This document shows, in pieces, positions 29,566-39,283 of a stretch of DNA of 64,000 bases. The DNA comes from Microbacterium sp. C7(2022). GTDB lineage: Bacteria > Actinomycetota > Actinomycetes > Actinomycetales > Microbacteriaceae. The stretch spans positions 248,001 through 312,000 of the forward strand of contig NZ_JAPEHV010000006.1 in NCBI RefSeq assembly GCF_028823665.1. The letters run 5' to 3'. Positions within the stretch are counted from its first letter, which is position 1, and each line of letters begins with the position of its first letter. The notes under the pieces are model-generated. The model saw only the letters and a program-made list of their open reading frames with translations, was not told where the DNA came from and made no database searches. A program made the position numbers and the translations under genes.

Positions 29566-30984
29566 TCACGGGTACACCGTGATAGGCCGCGCCGCGGCAT
29601 CCGCCCCCCACACCGGGAACCCCGCGAGTGCACCGTCGCCCGACATGGACAGGCTCGCGCGGACAGCCCCCGTGCCAGGGTCGAGCTGGTACACGGTGCG
29701 TGACGTCAGCCTGACGGATGTGCTCTGCCCCGCGCCGACTCTCACTTCGAGGCGATAGGTCTCATCTGTCGAGGTGAGAATGACATCCGCGGCGTTCTCG
29801 GAGTCATTGACGAGCGTGAGCACCGGCGCGGGACCTGCCGGCGACGCGAAGAGAGTCGGCGTAGATACCTCCGGCGCGGATGTGAACCAGGCGAAGTCGT
29901 CGCTCACGGTCGATCCCGTCGACTGCCACAGGGCTGCGACCACAGGGTCCTCTGCCACCACGCTCACGGAGTAGACGGCCGCGGGGAGGGCACCGAGATC
30001 GATCGCGGCGGGCACACCTGCCGGGAGCGGGACCTCAGCGATCACAGTGGCTGGCTCGGTACTACCCGTGCGGGAAACGGTGATCGACGCAGTCGTGTCC
30101 GCGCTCGGTGAAAGCACGCGCAGGATGCTGGTGCTCTCCGTCGCATCCACATCGCCACCCCGCGCTGCGACCGGAACACCGACGATCACCTGTTCGCGGG
30201 ACGGCTGCGCGATCGCGTCGACCTGATCCACACCCCCGGCGACGAGCGTGCGGGTGATGCTCGCCTGCAATGATGCGAGCACGGGAGCACCGGTAGCCGT
30301 CACCCGGATCACGGGGCTCTCTTCGCCGAGGAGGAGCCCGGCGAGAGGAAACACACGCTGACTGCCCGCGGGGATCACCTGCTGAGTCCCGCCGGGCGGC
30401 GAGACCATGCCCTCGGCGCCGAATACGGCGATATCGACCGTCGCCGCGACCTCACCCGGGTTACTCACCAGAACGAGGTCGGCCGCGCCCGTAGACGCTG
30501 AGCCGCCGACGAGCCATGACTCCAGGAGTGGTGGTCGGCACGCGGACGCGGCATACCCGCGCAGGTCGCTCCCACTCACCGTGGACGAACCCGAAGCCGC
30601 GACGTCCGTACGCACGCGATCCTGAGGCGGAGCAGTCCACGCCGACGGACCGTTGTTCCCCACGGCGGCCGACGACTCCAGCCGCACTTCCTCCGGCTCG
30701 GGATCACCCTCCCCCACTCCGACCGTCACATTCTGGCGCGCCGCCAGGGCAAGACCTGCGGCGTCCTCGGCATCCGACCCGAGAGCAAGCAATCCTCCGG
30801 TACACGCCACCAAGGTCGGTGCGGGAGCCGGTCGAGCGCTGACCGACACCGGCTCGTGGGTGATCGCCGGCCACGGCAGAGTCACCGCAGTCGCCACGGC
30901 GACGACGGCGAGGATCGAGACGATGCTTCCGGCGAGCATGCGTGTGCTCGTGCCGGCGAATCGGAACATCCGCTTGTCGCTCAT
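29566..30984 (-). CDS. DUF5719 family extracytoplasmic protein
   Basis: A 472-residue protein with one N-terminal membrane segment (~17-38) and a large outside region rich in Ala, Val, Ser and Thr with beta-sandwich character (repeated patterns such as ADLVLVSNPGEVAATVDIAV). Matches the actinobacterial DUF5719 family, which regularly follows a large GT2 membrane protein. It overlaps that gene by 4 bp (30981-30984), so the two are coupled and probably act together at the cell envelope. Function unknown. Confidence 0.82.
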   Translation of the reverse strand: MSDKRMFRFAGTSTRMLAGSIVSILAVVAVATAVTLPWPAITHEPVSVSARPAPAPTLVACTGGLLALGSDAEDAAGLALAARQNVTVGVGEGDPEPEEVRLESSAAVGNNGPSAWTAPPQDRVRTDVAASGSSTVSGSDLRGYAASACRPPLLESWLVGGSASTGAADLVLVSNPGEVAATVDIAVFGAEGMVSPPGGTQQVIPAGSQRVFPLAGLLLGEESPVIRVTATGAPVLASLQASITRTLVAGGVDQVDAIAQPSREQVIVGVPVAARGGDVDATESTSILRVLSPSADTTASITVSRTGSTEPATVIAEVPLPAGVPAAIDLGALPAAVYSVSVVAEDPVVAALWQSTGSTVSDDFAWFTSAPEVSTPTLFASPAGPAPVLTLVNDSENAADVILTSTDETYRLEVRVGAGQSTSVRLTSRTVYQLDPGTGAVRASLSMSGDGALAGFPVWGADAAARPITVYP

Positions 30985-33842
30985 CGACCCTCCTGCCAAT
31001 ACGGTCCGACGACACGCGGCAGTCGGCGCGCCTCGCGCCGCGTCACCGAGGTCGGCACGGCCAGCAACAAGGCGATGCCCAAAACACCGATCTGCAGCGC
31101 CATGATTACACCCGCGATACGCGTCACGTCCGCGGACTCCGGCGAGCGCTCCGCCACGGGAATCGACACGCGCCACAGCAGGCCTTTTTCGGTCTCTCCG
31201 ACGGCTTCGAGACTCTCTCGTTGGTTGAGCGCCGTCGCCGCTTCGAGGCGCATCGTGCGGGCCGCCGGGGCCTCATCGTCTGAGCCCGGCGCCAGGAGCA
31301 CGAAGCTGATGCCGTGGTCGGCGAGATCTTCGACGGGCGCGTTGTCGCCCGATGTCACGAGGTCTGCCGCCAGTCCACCGATCCGCACGTCATCGGGCCC
31401 GAGTGCCGTGCGCGTGTCGGCGACGGTCGACTGCCCGCCCAGTGTCTCGCTGCCGCCCCAGACGAATGTCGCCGCGAGACCCCCGTCGTCTTGAGGCGAC
31501 AGAATCACGGTGCCCACGTCGGGGTCGTCATCCCCTTCGACGGCGACGTAGGCCGGCAGCGTCGAAGCATCGCCCCGATCGATGGTCGCCACGCCGCGGG
31601 CGAGCGCCGTGAGCGAAGGAATCGCCAGGACCGCGATCCCCACCACGACGACCGCGGCCACACTTGCGCGCACGATGTTGCCACGCGGCGCCACGCCCGC
31701 GTCCACGGTGACCAGCGCCGCGCCGATCGCCGCCAGCCATGCCAGGCTCAGCCCGGACCCCGGCCAGAGCGCCACCGTCTCGGACTGCGTGAACTGCACC
31801 GCCACCCCGACCGCCGCGAACGCGGTCGCGAGGCCCGTTGCGGCGACGCCGAGCAACAGAATGCCGGCCGCCCAGCGCTGGGTGAGCGGCGCCGCCAACG
31901 CCACGAGCGCGAGGGGCGCCGCGAGCAAGGGAACCCACCAACTCGGAGCACCAGAGAGGAACCCCACCCATCCGGCGATATCGTCCGTCGGAATCCCGGC
32001 TGCCAGCAGCGCGCGGCCCGACGCGGTGGGCTCGACCTGGGGTCCCGCCCACACGACTCCCGGGTCCGCGATGAGCGCCCATCCGTCGCCCACCGCGATG
32101 GCATGCCAGATGAGCGGTGCGAAGAAAACGGCCGTCGGTACCAGCAGCCAGATCAGACGTGAGGTGCCGCGCCCGTTGCGTGCCGCCAGCACCAAGATCA
32201 GCACGCCAAGCCAGATCACAACGACAGCGGGACCGACCGATGGCGACGCGGCAAGCACGCCCACGAGGAGCACGGATGCCGCTCCCGCAGCCGCCCACGA
32301 GCGATGCGCGACCGACGCCGCATAGAAGAGCCAAGGCAGCAGAAGGTGGGTCAGCACGGCTGTCGGCCGCCCGTCGACCAAAGCCACCAGAAAAGTCGGT
32401 GTCAGCGCCCAGAGGGTGCCGCCCACAATGCGCAGGCCCGCACGCTCGGTGACCCGCGTCGCGGCGAACCAGCCACCCAACGCGGCGAGCGGGAGCGCGA
32501 GGATCCACAGGGCGACGATGGCCTGTGATGGGCTCCACGGGGTCGCCGAACCGACCAGAGCGATCAGCGACGAGAACGGATCCGCCGGGGCAACGAGATC
32601 CCACCCAAGGTTGCGCTGCCCATAGGCGGCATCCGACCACAATCGTTCTACGGTCGAGCGCAGAGGTTGCAACGCGCCGCCGCCGAGGACCGGCCACGCC
32701 AAGAGCGCGGGGAACGCCGCGAGCGAGGTGATGAGTGCCCCGAGGACGAGCCATGCACCCCCTCCGGCAAAGAACCGGAGCTCCGTGCGCACCGCACCGC
32801 CCGGCGTATCTCCGTGTTCGTCCACACCGAACGCACTGCGCAATTGCGAGCCGGTCACGCGCAGCGGCGTGAGCTGCGACCAGGGCACGCGCTTGACCGC
32901 TTTCAGGCGGCGTCGCGAACGGATCAGCGCAAACGGGCGACCGATCGCAATGAAGGACGCGGCCCACTCGGGACCGATCAGCAACGGCTGCTTGCGGAAC
33001 AGCAGCAGGACGGTGCGCCACACGGCCAGGGGCAGGATCGACAGCCACACCAACGGCGCGATGTACACCCGGGCGTACGCCAAACGGCGATGCAGCTGCG
33101 CGGTGCGGGTGATGAGTGCCGCTCGCTGACGCCGCGCAGCGCTCAGCGGCGCGGGAACACCGGCGACACCGTCGCCGGACGTCGCCACGCACGCGCGCGG
33201 TGCCACCGCGACGCGACCGCCTGCCAGGCGCGCGCGCACACCGAGGTCGAGACCCTGATCCGCCCCCAGCAGTGCAGGGTCGAGACCCTCGAGCTCGCGC
33301 CACGCCGAGACGCGGACGAGCAGGCCTCGCACGTCGGCCCCCATCACGTCTTCGTGCGCGTCGTGCTGACCCTGGTCCAACTGCCCCGCCGCATAGTCCA
33401 CGGTGGCGCCCCAGCGTGTCATGCTGACCCCCATCGAGACGAAGCGCGAACGGTCGTTCCAGCGCACCAGCTTGGGCGCGACGAATGCCACGGACGGCGA
33501 GCGCTCCAACGCCTCACTCAGATGAGTGAGCGCGTCTACGTCGGGAGCAGTGTCCTGGGCGAGGAGCCAGAGCGCGTCGTCAGTGGTCGGTGCCGCCTCG
33601 ACGGCCGCGTCGACCGCGGTGGCGTACCCGGTGGATGCGGGCAAAGAAACCACCTCGTCGACGCGGAACTCGTCCAGCGCGGCTGCGACCTCGGCGTCTT
33701 CCCCGAAGCACGTGACGATGGTCGTTCGCGCAACGGGCGTACGCTGCGCGCGGAGGGCACTGAGCGTTCGCCGCACGTGCAGGGCGGCCGGGGTGCGGCC
33801 GTCCGGTCGCACAACAATGACGGCGTGGACTCGGGCGGGCAT
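30981..33842 (-). CDS. glycosyltransferase family 2 fused to polytopic membrane domain
   Basis: A 953-residue protein. Residues 1-~235 are a GT2 domain (HAVIVVRPDGR, LWLLAQDTAPDVDALTHL with the Asp motif, VRGLLVRVSAWRELEGLDP). From ~270 there are about a dozen membrane segments with a long outside part before the final helix (~925). Such proteins are expected to move a sugar to a lipid-linked or wall glycopolymer at the membrane. A TAGTCT -10 ends 9 nt before ATG 33842. It is coupled to the DUF5719 gene. Exact substrate unknown. Confidence 0.87.
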   Translation of the reverse strand: MPARVHAVIVVRPDGRTPAALHVRRTLSALRAQRTPVARTTIVTCFGEDAEVAAALDEFRVDEVVSLPASTGYATAVDAAVEAAPTTDDALWLLAQDTAPDVDALTHLSEALERSPSVAFVAPKLVRWNDRSRFVSMGVSMTRWGATVDYAAGQLDQGQHDAHEDVMGADVRGLLVRVSAWRELEGLDPALLGADQGLDLGVRARLAGGRVAVAPRACVATSGDGVAGVPAPLSAARRQRAALITRTAQLHRRLAYARVYIAPLVWLSILPLAVWRTVLLLFRKQPLLIGPEWAASFIAIGRPFALIRSRRRLKAVKRVPWSQLTPLRVTGSQLRSAFGVDEHGDTPGGAVRTELRFFAGGGAWLVLGALITSLAAFPALLAWPVLGGGALQPLRSTVERLWSDAAYGQRNLGWDLVAPADPFSSLIALVGSATPWSPSQAIVALWILALPLAALGGWFAATRVTERAGLRIVGGTLWALTPTFLVALVDGRPTAVLTHLLLPWLFYAASVAHRSWAAAGAASVLLVGVLAASPSVGPAVVVIWLGVLILVLAARNGRGTSRLIWLLVPTAVFFAPLIWHAIAVGDGWALIADPGVVWAGPQVEPTASGRALLAAGIPTDDIAGWVGFLSGAPSWWVPLLAAPLALVALAAPLTQRWAAGILLLGVAATGLATAFAAVGVAVQFTQSETVALWPGSGLSLAWLAAIGAALVTVDAGVAPRGNIVRASVAAVVVVGIAVLAIPSLTALARGVATIDRGDASTLPAYVAVEGDDDPDVGTVILSPQDDGGLAATFVWGGSETLGGQSTVADTRTALGPDDVRIGGLAADLVTSGDNAPVEDLADHGISFVLLAPGSDDEAPAARTMRLEAATALNQRESLEAVGETEKGLLWRVSIPVAERSPESADVTRIAGVIMALQIGVLGIALLLAVPTSVTRREARRLPRVVGPYWQEGR

Positions 33843-33893
33843 GACCAGGTCAGACTAAGCGCACCGCTGGCGCGGACCCATGTGCCACGCGAC

Positions 33894-33921
33894 AGTGCCG
33901 CAGATTAGAGTGCCGCAGATT
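33894..33921. repeat. tandem 13-mer downstream of whiB
   Basis: AGTGCCGCAGATT occurs at 33894-33906 and again at 33909-33921, 15 bp apart, in the 90-bp gap between the whiB stop and the GT2 start. No role is evident. Confidence 0.6.
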
Positions 33922-33932
33922 TCTGCTCGCAC

Positions 33933-34259
33933 TCAGCCGGCGAGGCGCTTCAGCTTGCGCCGCTCGCGCTCACTGAGGCCACCCCAGATGCCGAAGCGCT
34001 CGTCGTTCTGCAGGGCGTACTCGAGACACTCCGCGCGCACGTCGCACGTCCCGCAGACGCGCTTCGCATCACGCGTTGAACCGCCCTTTTCGGGGAAGAA
34101 AGCCTCTGGGTCGGTCTGCGCGCACAGCGCGTCAGCCTGCCACGAGAGTTGGCTGTCTTCGTCGGTCTCGGCAGGTCGTCGAACGCCCGGAACCCCGAGC
34201 TGAACGGGATCGACGAACCAATTGTCGGGTACACCCGATCGGTACTGCGATGTCGTCAT
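33933..34259 (-). CDS. WhiB family iron-sulfur regulator (WhiB2/WhmD type)
   Basis: A 108-residue WhiB protein. Four cysteines (46, 69, 72, 78) bind a [4Fe-4S] cluster; the turn GIWGG (90-94) and basic tail RERRKLKRLAG mark the DNA/sigma-contact region. Position beside DUF3499 and envelope genes, and length, favour the WhiB2/WhmD group, which controls septation in relatives; WhiB1 is the alternative. ATG 34259 follows a purine run (GGGGGGAAG). A good promoter lies about 55-80 nt upstream. Confidence 0.92.
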   Translation of the reverse strand: MTTSQYRSGVPDNWFVDPVQLGVPGVRRPAETDEDSQLSWQADALCAQTDPEAFFPEKGGSTRDAKRVCGTCDVRAECLEYALQNDERFGIWGGLSERERRKLKRLAG

Positions 34260-34313
34260 TTCCAACTTCCCCCCGTGGTCCCCCCGATTCACGCTGGGCC
34301 GCGTGTACGAGTA

Positions 34314-34342
34314 ATTACACCCGTGTAGTTCCCGAAGGTCAA
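34314..34342 (-). promoter_or_regulatory. whiB promoter with internal dyad
   Basis: On the minus strand TTGACC (34337-34342) and TGTAAT (34314-34319) are spaced by 17 nt. Inside the spacer and overlapping the -10 is ACACGGGTGT, a short dyad that could bind a regulator. The predicted leader is about 50 nt. The rest of the 190-bp gap up to 34449 shows only the -10 box at 34435 for the divergent gene. Confidence 0.55.
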
Positions 34343-34434
34343 GTCGCAGATATTAAAGCCTCAAGCATGCATTGAACCTTCGCGACGCGCCGACGGCGTG
34401 TCGCGCTGTGATAACAGTCGTGCCTCAACCCCGG

Positions 34435-34440
34435 TACCCT
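34435..34440 (+). promoter_or_regulatory. -10 box upstream of the O-antigen-ligase-like gene
   Basis: TACCCT ends 9 nt before ATG 34450; no Shine-Dalgarno is present, so a very short leader or none is likely. Confidence 0.4.
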
Positions 34441-34449
34441 GAATGCACC

Positions 34450-35865
34450 ATGGGCGTCTATTCGAAGCATCCGGCATCCGCTCCGCCGAGCGCTCCGATT
34501 CGCGAGACGACCCGGCACCTTCTCTTGCGCGCGTGGTGCATCTTCGTGCTCTTCAGCGCGCTCGCCGGCACGGCATGGGTGAATGCGTTCGGGATGCCGG
34601 CGGCCGTCGTGATCACCGTCGGTGGCGCACTGGTGTCCGCCGTGCTCTGGTTGACGATCCGCCCGCCGTTCAACGTGCAGCGCATGCCCTGGTACGTGGT
34701 CGCATATGTCGTGTGGGCAACCGCATCGATCATCTGGTCTGCGTGGCCGGCGGCGACGGCATCCACTCTCCTCCTGCTCTACATCACGACGATGCAGGCG
34801 CTCTTCGTCGGCAGCGTGCTGACATGGCACGAACTGGTGCGCGCGATCGCCTCGGCTCTCAAATGGGTGTTGGGGCTCTCACTCATCTTCGAATTGTGGG
34901 TGTCGATCTTCGTTGGCGTGCCCGTGTTGCCCGGCTTCGTGCCGCGTGTCGAACCCGTAGACCCGATCCTGTACTGGTCCCGTGACAACTTGCTCGACGG
35001 CGGCCGAATTCAAGGGATCATGGGCAATGCGAACCTGCTGGGAGCGGTCGCCCTCGTCGCGATCATCGTGTTCGCGTTGCGTCTCGCGTCGCGTCCTCCG
35101 CGCTCGTTCCTGCTGTGGGCCTGGCTCGCTCTGGCCGTGTACATGGAGTATCGAGCGGCATCGGCCACCGCGATCGTGGCTGGATGCGCCGCAGCCGTCG
35201 TGCTCATCACGGTCATGCTCATGCGGCGAGCGACCCGCCCCGGCGAGCGCACCCGCTACTACGTGGCATACGGCGCCGTCGCCGTCATCGCTGCCGTCGT
35301 GTTCTGGGCGTTCCGCGATTGGGTGTTCACCGCACTCGGACGCACCTCGGATCTCACCGGCCGAGAGCGAATCTGGGAGGCTGCCATCGAACGAGCGTCG
35401 GAGCGCCCCTGGACCGGCTGGGGCTTTTCTACCCCGTGGGTGACCAGCGAACCCGCATTCAGCGGATGGATCATCGACCACGACCAGAGCGTGATGCAAG
35501 CGCACAACATGTGGGTCGACGTCTACTTGCAGCTCGGCATCGTCGGTCTCGTGCTGATCGGGATGGTGTTCTTCGCTTTCATTTGGCGCGCATGGTTCTT
35601 CGCGGTCGACCGGCCACGCTGGGATCTTCGCGCCGACCGGCCGTACTCGACGATCACCCTCTTGCCGACTCTTATCGGCAGTGTGCTGCTGGTGCAGGGA
35701 CTCGCGGAATCGAACCCGCTCATGCTGTGGGGCTGGATGTTTATCGTGATGTTCGGCGGCAAGATCAAGCAGTCGCCGTTCGTGGGCGAAGGCCCCATCG
35801 AGCAGCGTGTCGCCATCGAGCGCGGAGATGTGACGCACGGGCCCGACGCGCGCGACGGGGCCTGA
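34450..35865 (+). CDS. O-antigen ligase family (Wzy_C) membrane protein
   Basis: A 471-residue protein with about ten to twelve membrane segments. The Wzy_C signature is visible in LTGRERIWEAAIERASERPW and QAHNMWVDVYLQLGIVGLVL with a conserved His. Such enzymes ligate or polymerise lipid-linked glycans at the outer face of the membrane. In a Gram-positive actinobacterium the glycan is probably a wall or capsular polymer. A second, different member starts 4 bp after its stop, so the two form an operon. I prefer ATG 34450 to a TTG at 34372 because it follows a -10 box. Confidence 0.88.
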   Translation: MGVYSKHPASAPPSAPIRETTRHLLLRAWCIFVLFSALAGTAWVNAFGMPAAVVITVGGALVSAVLWLTIRPPFNVQRMPWYVVAYVVWATASIIWSAWPAATASTLLLLYITTMQALFVGSVLTWHELVRAIASALKWVLGLSLIFELWVSIFVGVPVLPGFVPRVEPVDPILYWSRDNLLDGGRIQGIMGNANLLGAVALVAIIVFALRLASRPPRSFLLWAWLALAVYMEYRAASATAIVAGCAAAVVLITVMLMRRATRPGERTRYYVAYGAVAVIAAVVFWAFRDWVFTALGRTSDLTGRERIWEAAIERASERPWTGWGFSTPWVTSEPAFSGWIIDHDQSVMQAHNMWVDVYLQLGIVGLVLIGMVFFAFIWRAWFFAVDRPRWDLRADRPYSTITLLPTLIGSVLLVQGLAESNPLMLWGWMFIVMFGGKIKQSPFVGEGPIEQRVAIERGDVTHGPDARDGA

Positions 35866-35869
35866 TCAG

Positions 35870-37156
35870 ATGTCGCTGCGCAGCAGGCTGCTGTCCCTGC
35901 TCGACTCGTCGATGTTCGCGTCGGCGTACGCGCTCACCGCGATCGGGACGCTGTTCTGCTCGCATCTCCTCACGCGTCTGATCGGGGATGCCGGGTTTGG
36001 CGCGATGGTCGCGGGGCTGTGCGCTCTGGGCGTGGCGATGCTGATCGTGCGACGCCGCGAGATCCGCATCGTGCAGGTCATCCCCACGACGCTCTTGGTG
36101 TTTCTGGGCTGGCTGCTCGTCACCGTCTTCTGGGCTCGCGAGCCGCTGGAGTCACTCGCGGGGTGGGTGGCAATCGCCGCGCCGACGGTCATCGCGCTCG
36201 TGGTCGCTCACACGCGCGACACGTTGCAGATCGTGCGATCCACAGGCGATGTGCTGCGCGTGCTTCTGGTTACCTCGCTCGTGGTCGAAATCCTCAGCGG
36301 CATGCTCATCGACATGCCGATTCGGTTCTTGGGCATCGCGGGCAACCTCGCCGAGGGTGGGCCGATTCAGGGCGTGTTCGGAACCCGTACGCGGCTCGGG
36401 CTCGTGACGATGATCGCTCTCATCAGCTTCCTGGTCGAGTGGCGCACGCGATCGGTCACTCCTCGGGTCGCCGGTTTCTCCTTGGTGTTGGCGGGCATGA
36501 TGGCCGTGTTCACGGCATCCCCCATCGTGTTCCTGATGGCTCTGATTGCCGCGACCGCCACCGGCATTCTGGCTGCGATTCGCCGACTGCCCGCGGCTCG
36601 ACGTCGCGCGGCCCAGTGGAGCTTGGCTGCGGTGCTGGGGATCGGGGCGCTGTCGGCATACGTCTTCCGCCAGGCGATCATCGACCGCTTGAACGCGGAG
36701 CCAGACTTTCTGGCACGCTCGCGGCTACGCAACGCCGCACTCAACATGGTCGAGTTTCGCCCCGTCCAGGGGTGGGGTTGGTACGGGGAATGGCCCTCGG
36801 GAACCGTGCCGTTCTCGGTGATCAGGGCCATCACAGGTCGCGACCACGCATCCGCGCTGAACGCGCTGCTCGACATACTCTTGCAGGCCGGGTGGGTCGG
36901 ACTGGTGCTGTTCGGCGCCTTCGCTCTCGTGGCGCTCTCACGAGCCTGGCTGACGGCGACCGAACGCCGCTCGACCGTTTACACGTGGCCGGCGCTGATC
37001 CTCATCGTCCTGCTGTTCGATTCGGTGATCGAGAGCGCCGTCCTTCACGACTTCGGGTGGTTCCTGCTGGTCGTATGCGCGACGAAGGCGTCGCTCGTGC
37101 GCGGCTGGCGGAGTGAAGCGCACTTGGATCGTCCCCCCGCTCCGGCGCTGCATTAG
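35870..37156 (+). CDS. second O-antigen ligase family (Wzy_C-like) membrane protein
   Basis: A 428-residue polytopic protein with about ten to eleven membrane segments. Wzy_C-like features are LARSRLRNAALNMVEFRPVQGWGW, followed by a His-containing stretch (GRDHASALNALLDILLQAGWVG). It is only distantly like the upstream protein, so the pair are not a recent duplication. It starts 4 bp after the upstream stop. Two ligase/polymerase-type proteins side by side suggest separate polymerisation and ligation steps, or two glycans. Confidence 0.83.
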   Translation: MSLRSRLLSLLDSSMFASAYALTAIGTLFCSHLLTRLIGDAGFGAMVAGLCALGVAMLIVRRREIRIVQVIPTTLLVFLGWLLVTVFWAREPLESLAGWVAIAAPTVIALVVAHTRDTLQIVRSTGDVLRVLLVTSLVVEILSGMLIDMPIRFLGIAGNLAEGGPIQGVFGTRTRLGLVTMIALISFLVEWRTRSVTPRVAGFSLVLAGMMAVFTASPIVFLMALIAATATGILAAIRRLPAARRRAAQWSLAAVLGIGALSAYVFRQAIIDRLNAEPDFLARSRLRNAALNMVEFRPVQGWGWYGEWPSGTVPFSVIRAITGRDHASALNALLDILLQAGWVGLVLFGAFALVALSRAWLTATERRSTVYTWPALILIVLLFDSVIESAVLHDFGWFLLVVCATKASLVRGWRSEAHLDRPPAPALH

Positions 37157-37165
37157 AACGCCGCG

Positions 37166-37171
37166 TATGAT
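37166..37171 (+). promoter_or_regulatory. -10 box upstream of the acyltransferase gene
   Basis: TATGAT lies 10 nt after the end of the O-antigen-ligase operon and about 60 nt before ATG 37232. It has no clear -35. Confidence 0.35.
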
Positions 37172-37231
37172 GACACGGTTCGCTGCGGGTCGTGCACGCC
37201 CGCCAGTCCCCGTCGTTTGGATCTGCCGTTC

Positions 37232-39274
37232 ATGGCCGCTACCACCCTTCCACCCCGCCGCGCAGGCTTCATAGCCGAAATCGAGGGCGTTCGCGGCCTT
37301 GCGCTGACGCTCGTCGTCCTTTTTCACTTGTTCGGTCAAGGTCGCGTCTCAGGCGGCGTGGATGTCTTCCTCCTCATTTCTGGGTTTCTCCTCACGCGCT
37401 CGATTGTGCGCAAGGCGGAGGACCGTAGTGGACCATTTCTCACGGCGCAGTACGGCCGAGTCTTGCTGCGTCTGGTTCCTTCCGCTCTGGTGGTTCTAAT
37501 CTTCACTGTCGGTGCCACGCTGGTGATATCCCCGCTCTCGACGTGGGCGCAGACTGGTCGAGAGGTCATCGCGTCAGCGTTGTACTACGAGAACTGGGAG
37601 CTGATTTCCTCACAGCTCTCGTACGGTGCGGCCGGTCCGAACACGAGCCCCCTGCAACACTTCTGGTCCCTGTCGGTCCAAGGACAGTTCTTCTTCTTTT
37701 GGCCTCTCGCAGTCGTGGGGCTAGCGTGGCTCGCCTTTCGGGCCGGGCAGAGTGTGCGCCCCTGGGTATTGGCGTTTGCATCGATCACCACGGCCGGATC
37801 CTTCGTGTACGCGATGATTCTGACTCAGCTCGATCAACCCGTTGCATACTTCAGTTCCTTCAGCCGCTTTTGGGAGCTCGGCGCGGGCGCCCTCCTCGCG
37901 CTAATGCCGGCTCTCGCACTCCCCGCCCTCGCGCGAATGGTACTGGGCTGGGTTGGGTTGCTCCTCATCGTCAGTTGCGGGTTCGTGATAGACGGAGCCC
38001 ACGCGTTCCCCGGTCCCTGGACGTTGTGGCCACTCATCGGTATTGCGCTCATCATTCTCGGTTCAGGCGCCGCTACTCGGTGGGGGCCGGACCGAGTATT
38101 GCAGTGGCGACCCCTCACCTTCCTCGCGCGGGTGTCCTATCCGCTGTACCTTTGGCACTGGCCGATTCTCATTTTCTACATTCAGTTCAGGCATCAGGAA
38201 AAGGTGGGCATCGCCGGCGCGACCGTCGTCTTCCTCACCTCCTTGGCGGCAGCCTGGCTGACGCAGCGCTGGGTGGCGGAGCCTGTCCTCACCCGTGGAC
38301 TGAAGTACCCCAGCCCGCGGGTCATCGCCGTGACGTGTAGCGCGCTCCTCGTTGTTTCACTCACAACAGCGGCTGCCGTGTGGCGAATCGATGAGGCGCA
38401 AGCGGAGGCACTCGCGGCGGCCAACGCGCCGTCCCCGGATCATCCGGGTGCACTTGCGCTCACGACGCCGGCGATGACCTGGGATGAGTCAGTGCCTTTC
38501 CGGCCCTCAGCAGAGACGGCGAACGCCGACCTCCCACCGATCTACGATCAAGGTTGCGTTCAGAACTGGCGAAGCGAACCTGGCATGGACGAGGTCCTCA
38601 TCTGTCCCGACGAGTCGACGGATTCGCCCGCGAAGACGATCGTGATGTCGGGTGGATCGCACGTTCTCCACTGGTATCCGGCCCTGCGCGCGATCGCGGA
38701 TGAATTGAACTGGGCCGTCGTCGTGGTCGACAAGGACGGCTGCCGCCTCACTACGCGCACAGAAGACGCGGATGGCCTGTCTGAGACATGCCACCGATGG
38801 AATGATGAGGCGATTCCCACGATCATCGATCTTCACCCCGATGCCGTCTTCACCGTGGCAACGAAAACGCCCGAAGAACCCGGAGCGGTAGAAATCGCCT
38901 ACCCCGGCCAAGTGGCGGCCTGGGCTGAGCTTCAAGCGGCGGGCGTGCCGGTCATCGCGGTACGCGACACGCCCCGGTTCTTCGACCGCGTTCCCGAGTG
39001 CATAGAACTCAGCGGCGGCGATCCCGCGGAGTGCGGCCGAAACCGAGACGACATTTTCGCGCCAGTCTCGCCTGTCGAGTTCGAGTCCGTTCCCGACGGT
39101 ACGGCACTGCCCGACCTAACGGACGCGTTCTGCACACCGCAAGTGTGCGAGGCGGTGGTCGGCAACGTGCTGGTCTACCGCGACCAAGACCACATGACTG
39201 CGACGTACTCCGCTACCCTCGCCACCCCTCTCAGGGACGCACTGGAGAGCACCGCCGCTTGGCTGTTTGAGTAG
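37232..39274 (+). CDS. acyltransferase family 3 / SGNH fusion (OafA-type)
   Basis: A 680-residue protein that probably O-acetylates a surface glycan. The N-terminal acyltransferase_3 domain (~10-350) has about ten membrane segments and the R-x10-H motif (Arg 21, His 32 in VVLFHLFG). The C-terminal outside domain is SGNH-like; its first block reads VMSGGSHVLHWYP, with the usual GDS replaced by GGS. Codon use is less GC-biased than in neighbours to the left, and the gene marks the left side of the polymer island. ATG 37232 is favoured over TTG 37217. Confidence 0.9.
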   Translation: MAATTLPPRRAGFIAEIEGVRGLALTLVVLFHLFGQGRVSGGVDVFLLISGFLLTRSIVRKAEDRSGPFLTAQYGRVLLRLVPSALVVLIFTVGATLVISPLSTWAQTGREVIASALYYENWELISSQLSYGAAGPNTSPLQHFWSLSVQGQFFFFWPLAVVGLAWLAFRAGQSVRPWVLAFASITTAGSFVYAMILTQLDQPVAYFSSFSRFWELGAGALLALMPALALPALARMVLGWVGLLLIVSCGFVIDGAHAFPGPWTLWPLIGIALIILGSGAATRWGPDRVLQWRPLTFLARVSYPLYLWHWPILIFYIQFRHQEKVGIAGATVVFLTSLAAAWLTQRWVAEPVLTRGLKYPSPRVIAVTCSALLVVSLTTAAAVWRIDEAQAEALAAANAPSPDHPGALALTTPAMTWDESVPFRPSAETANADLPPIYDQGCVQNWRSEPGMDEVLICPDESTDSPAKTIVMSGGSHVLHWYPALRAIADELNWAVVVVDKDGCRLTTRTEDADGLSETCHRWNDEAIPTIIDLHPDAVFTVATKTPEEPGAVEIAYPGQVAAWAELQAAGVPVIAVRDTPRFFDRVPECIELSGGDPAECGRNRDDIFAPVSPVEFESVPDGTALPDLTDAFCTPQVCEAVVGNVLVYRDQDHMTATYSATLATPLRDALESTAAWLFE

Positions 39275-39283
39275 GCGGGCGTT

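Noticed and set aside
34372..34449. Upstream extension of the first O-antigen-ligase-like protein from TTG 34372
   Set aside because: The extension crosses the -10 box at 34435 and is not hydrophobic or conserved-looking; ATG 34450 fits better.
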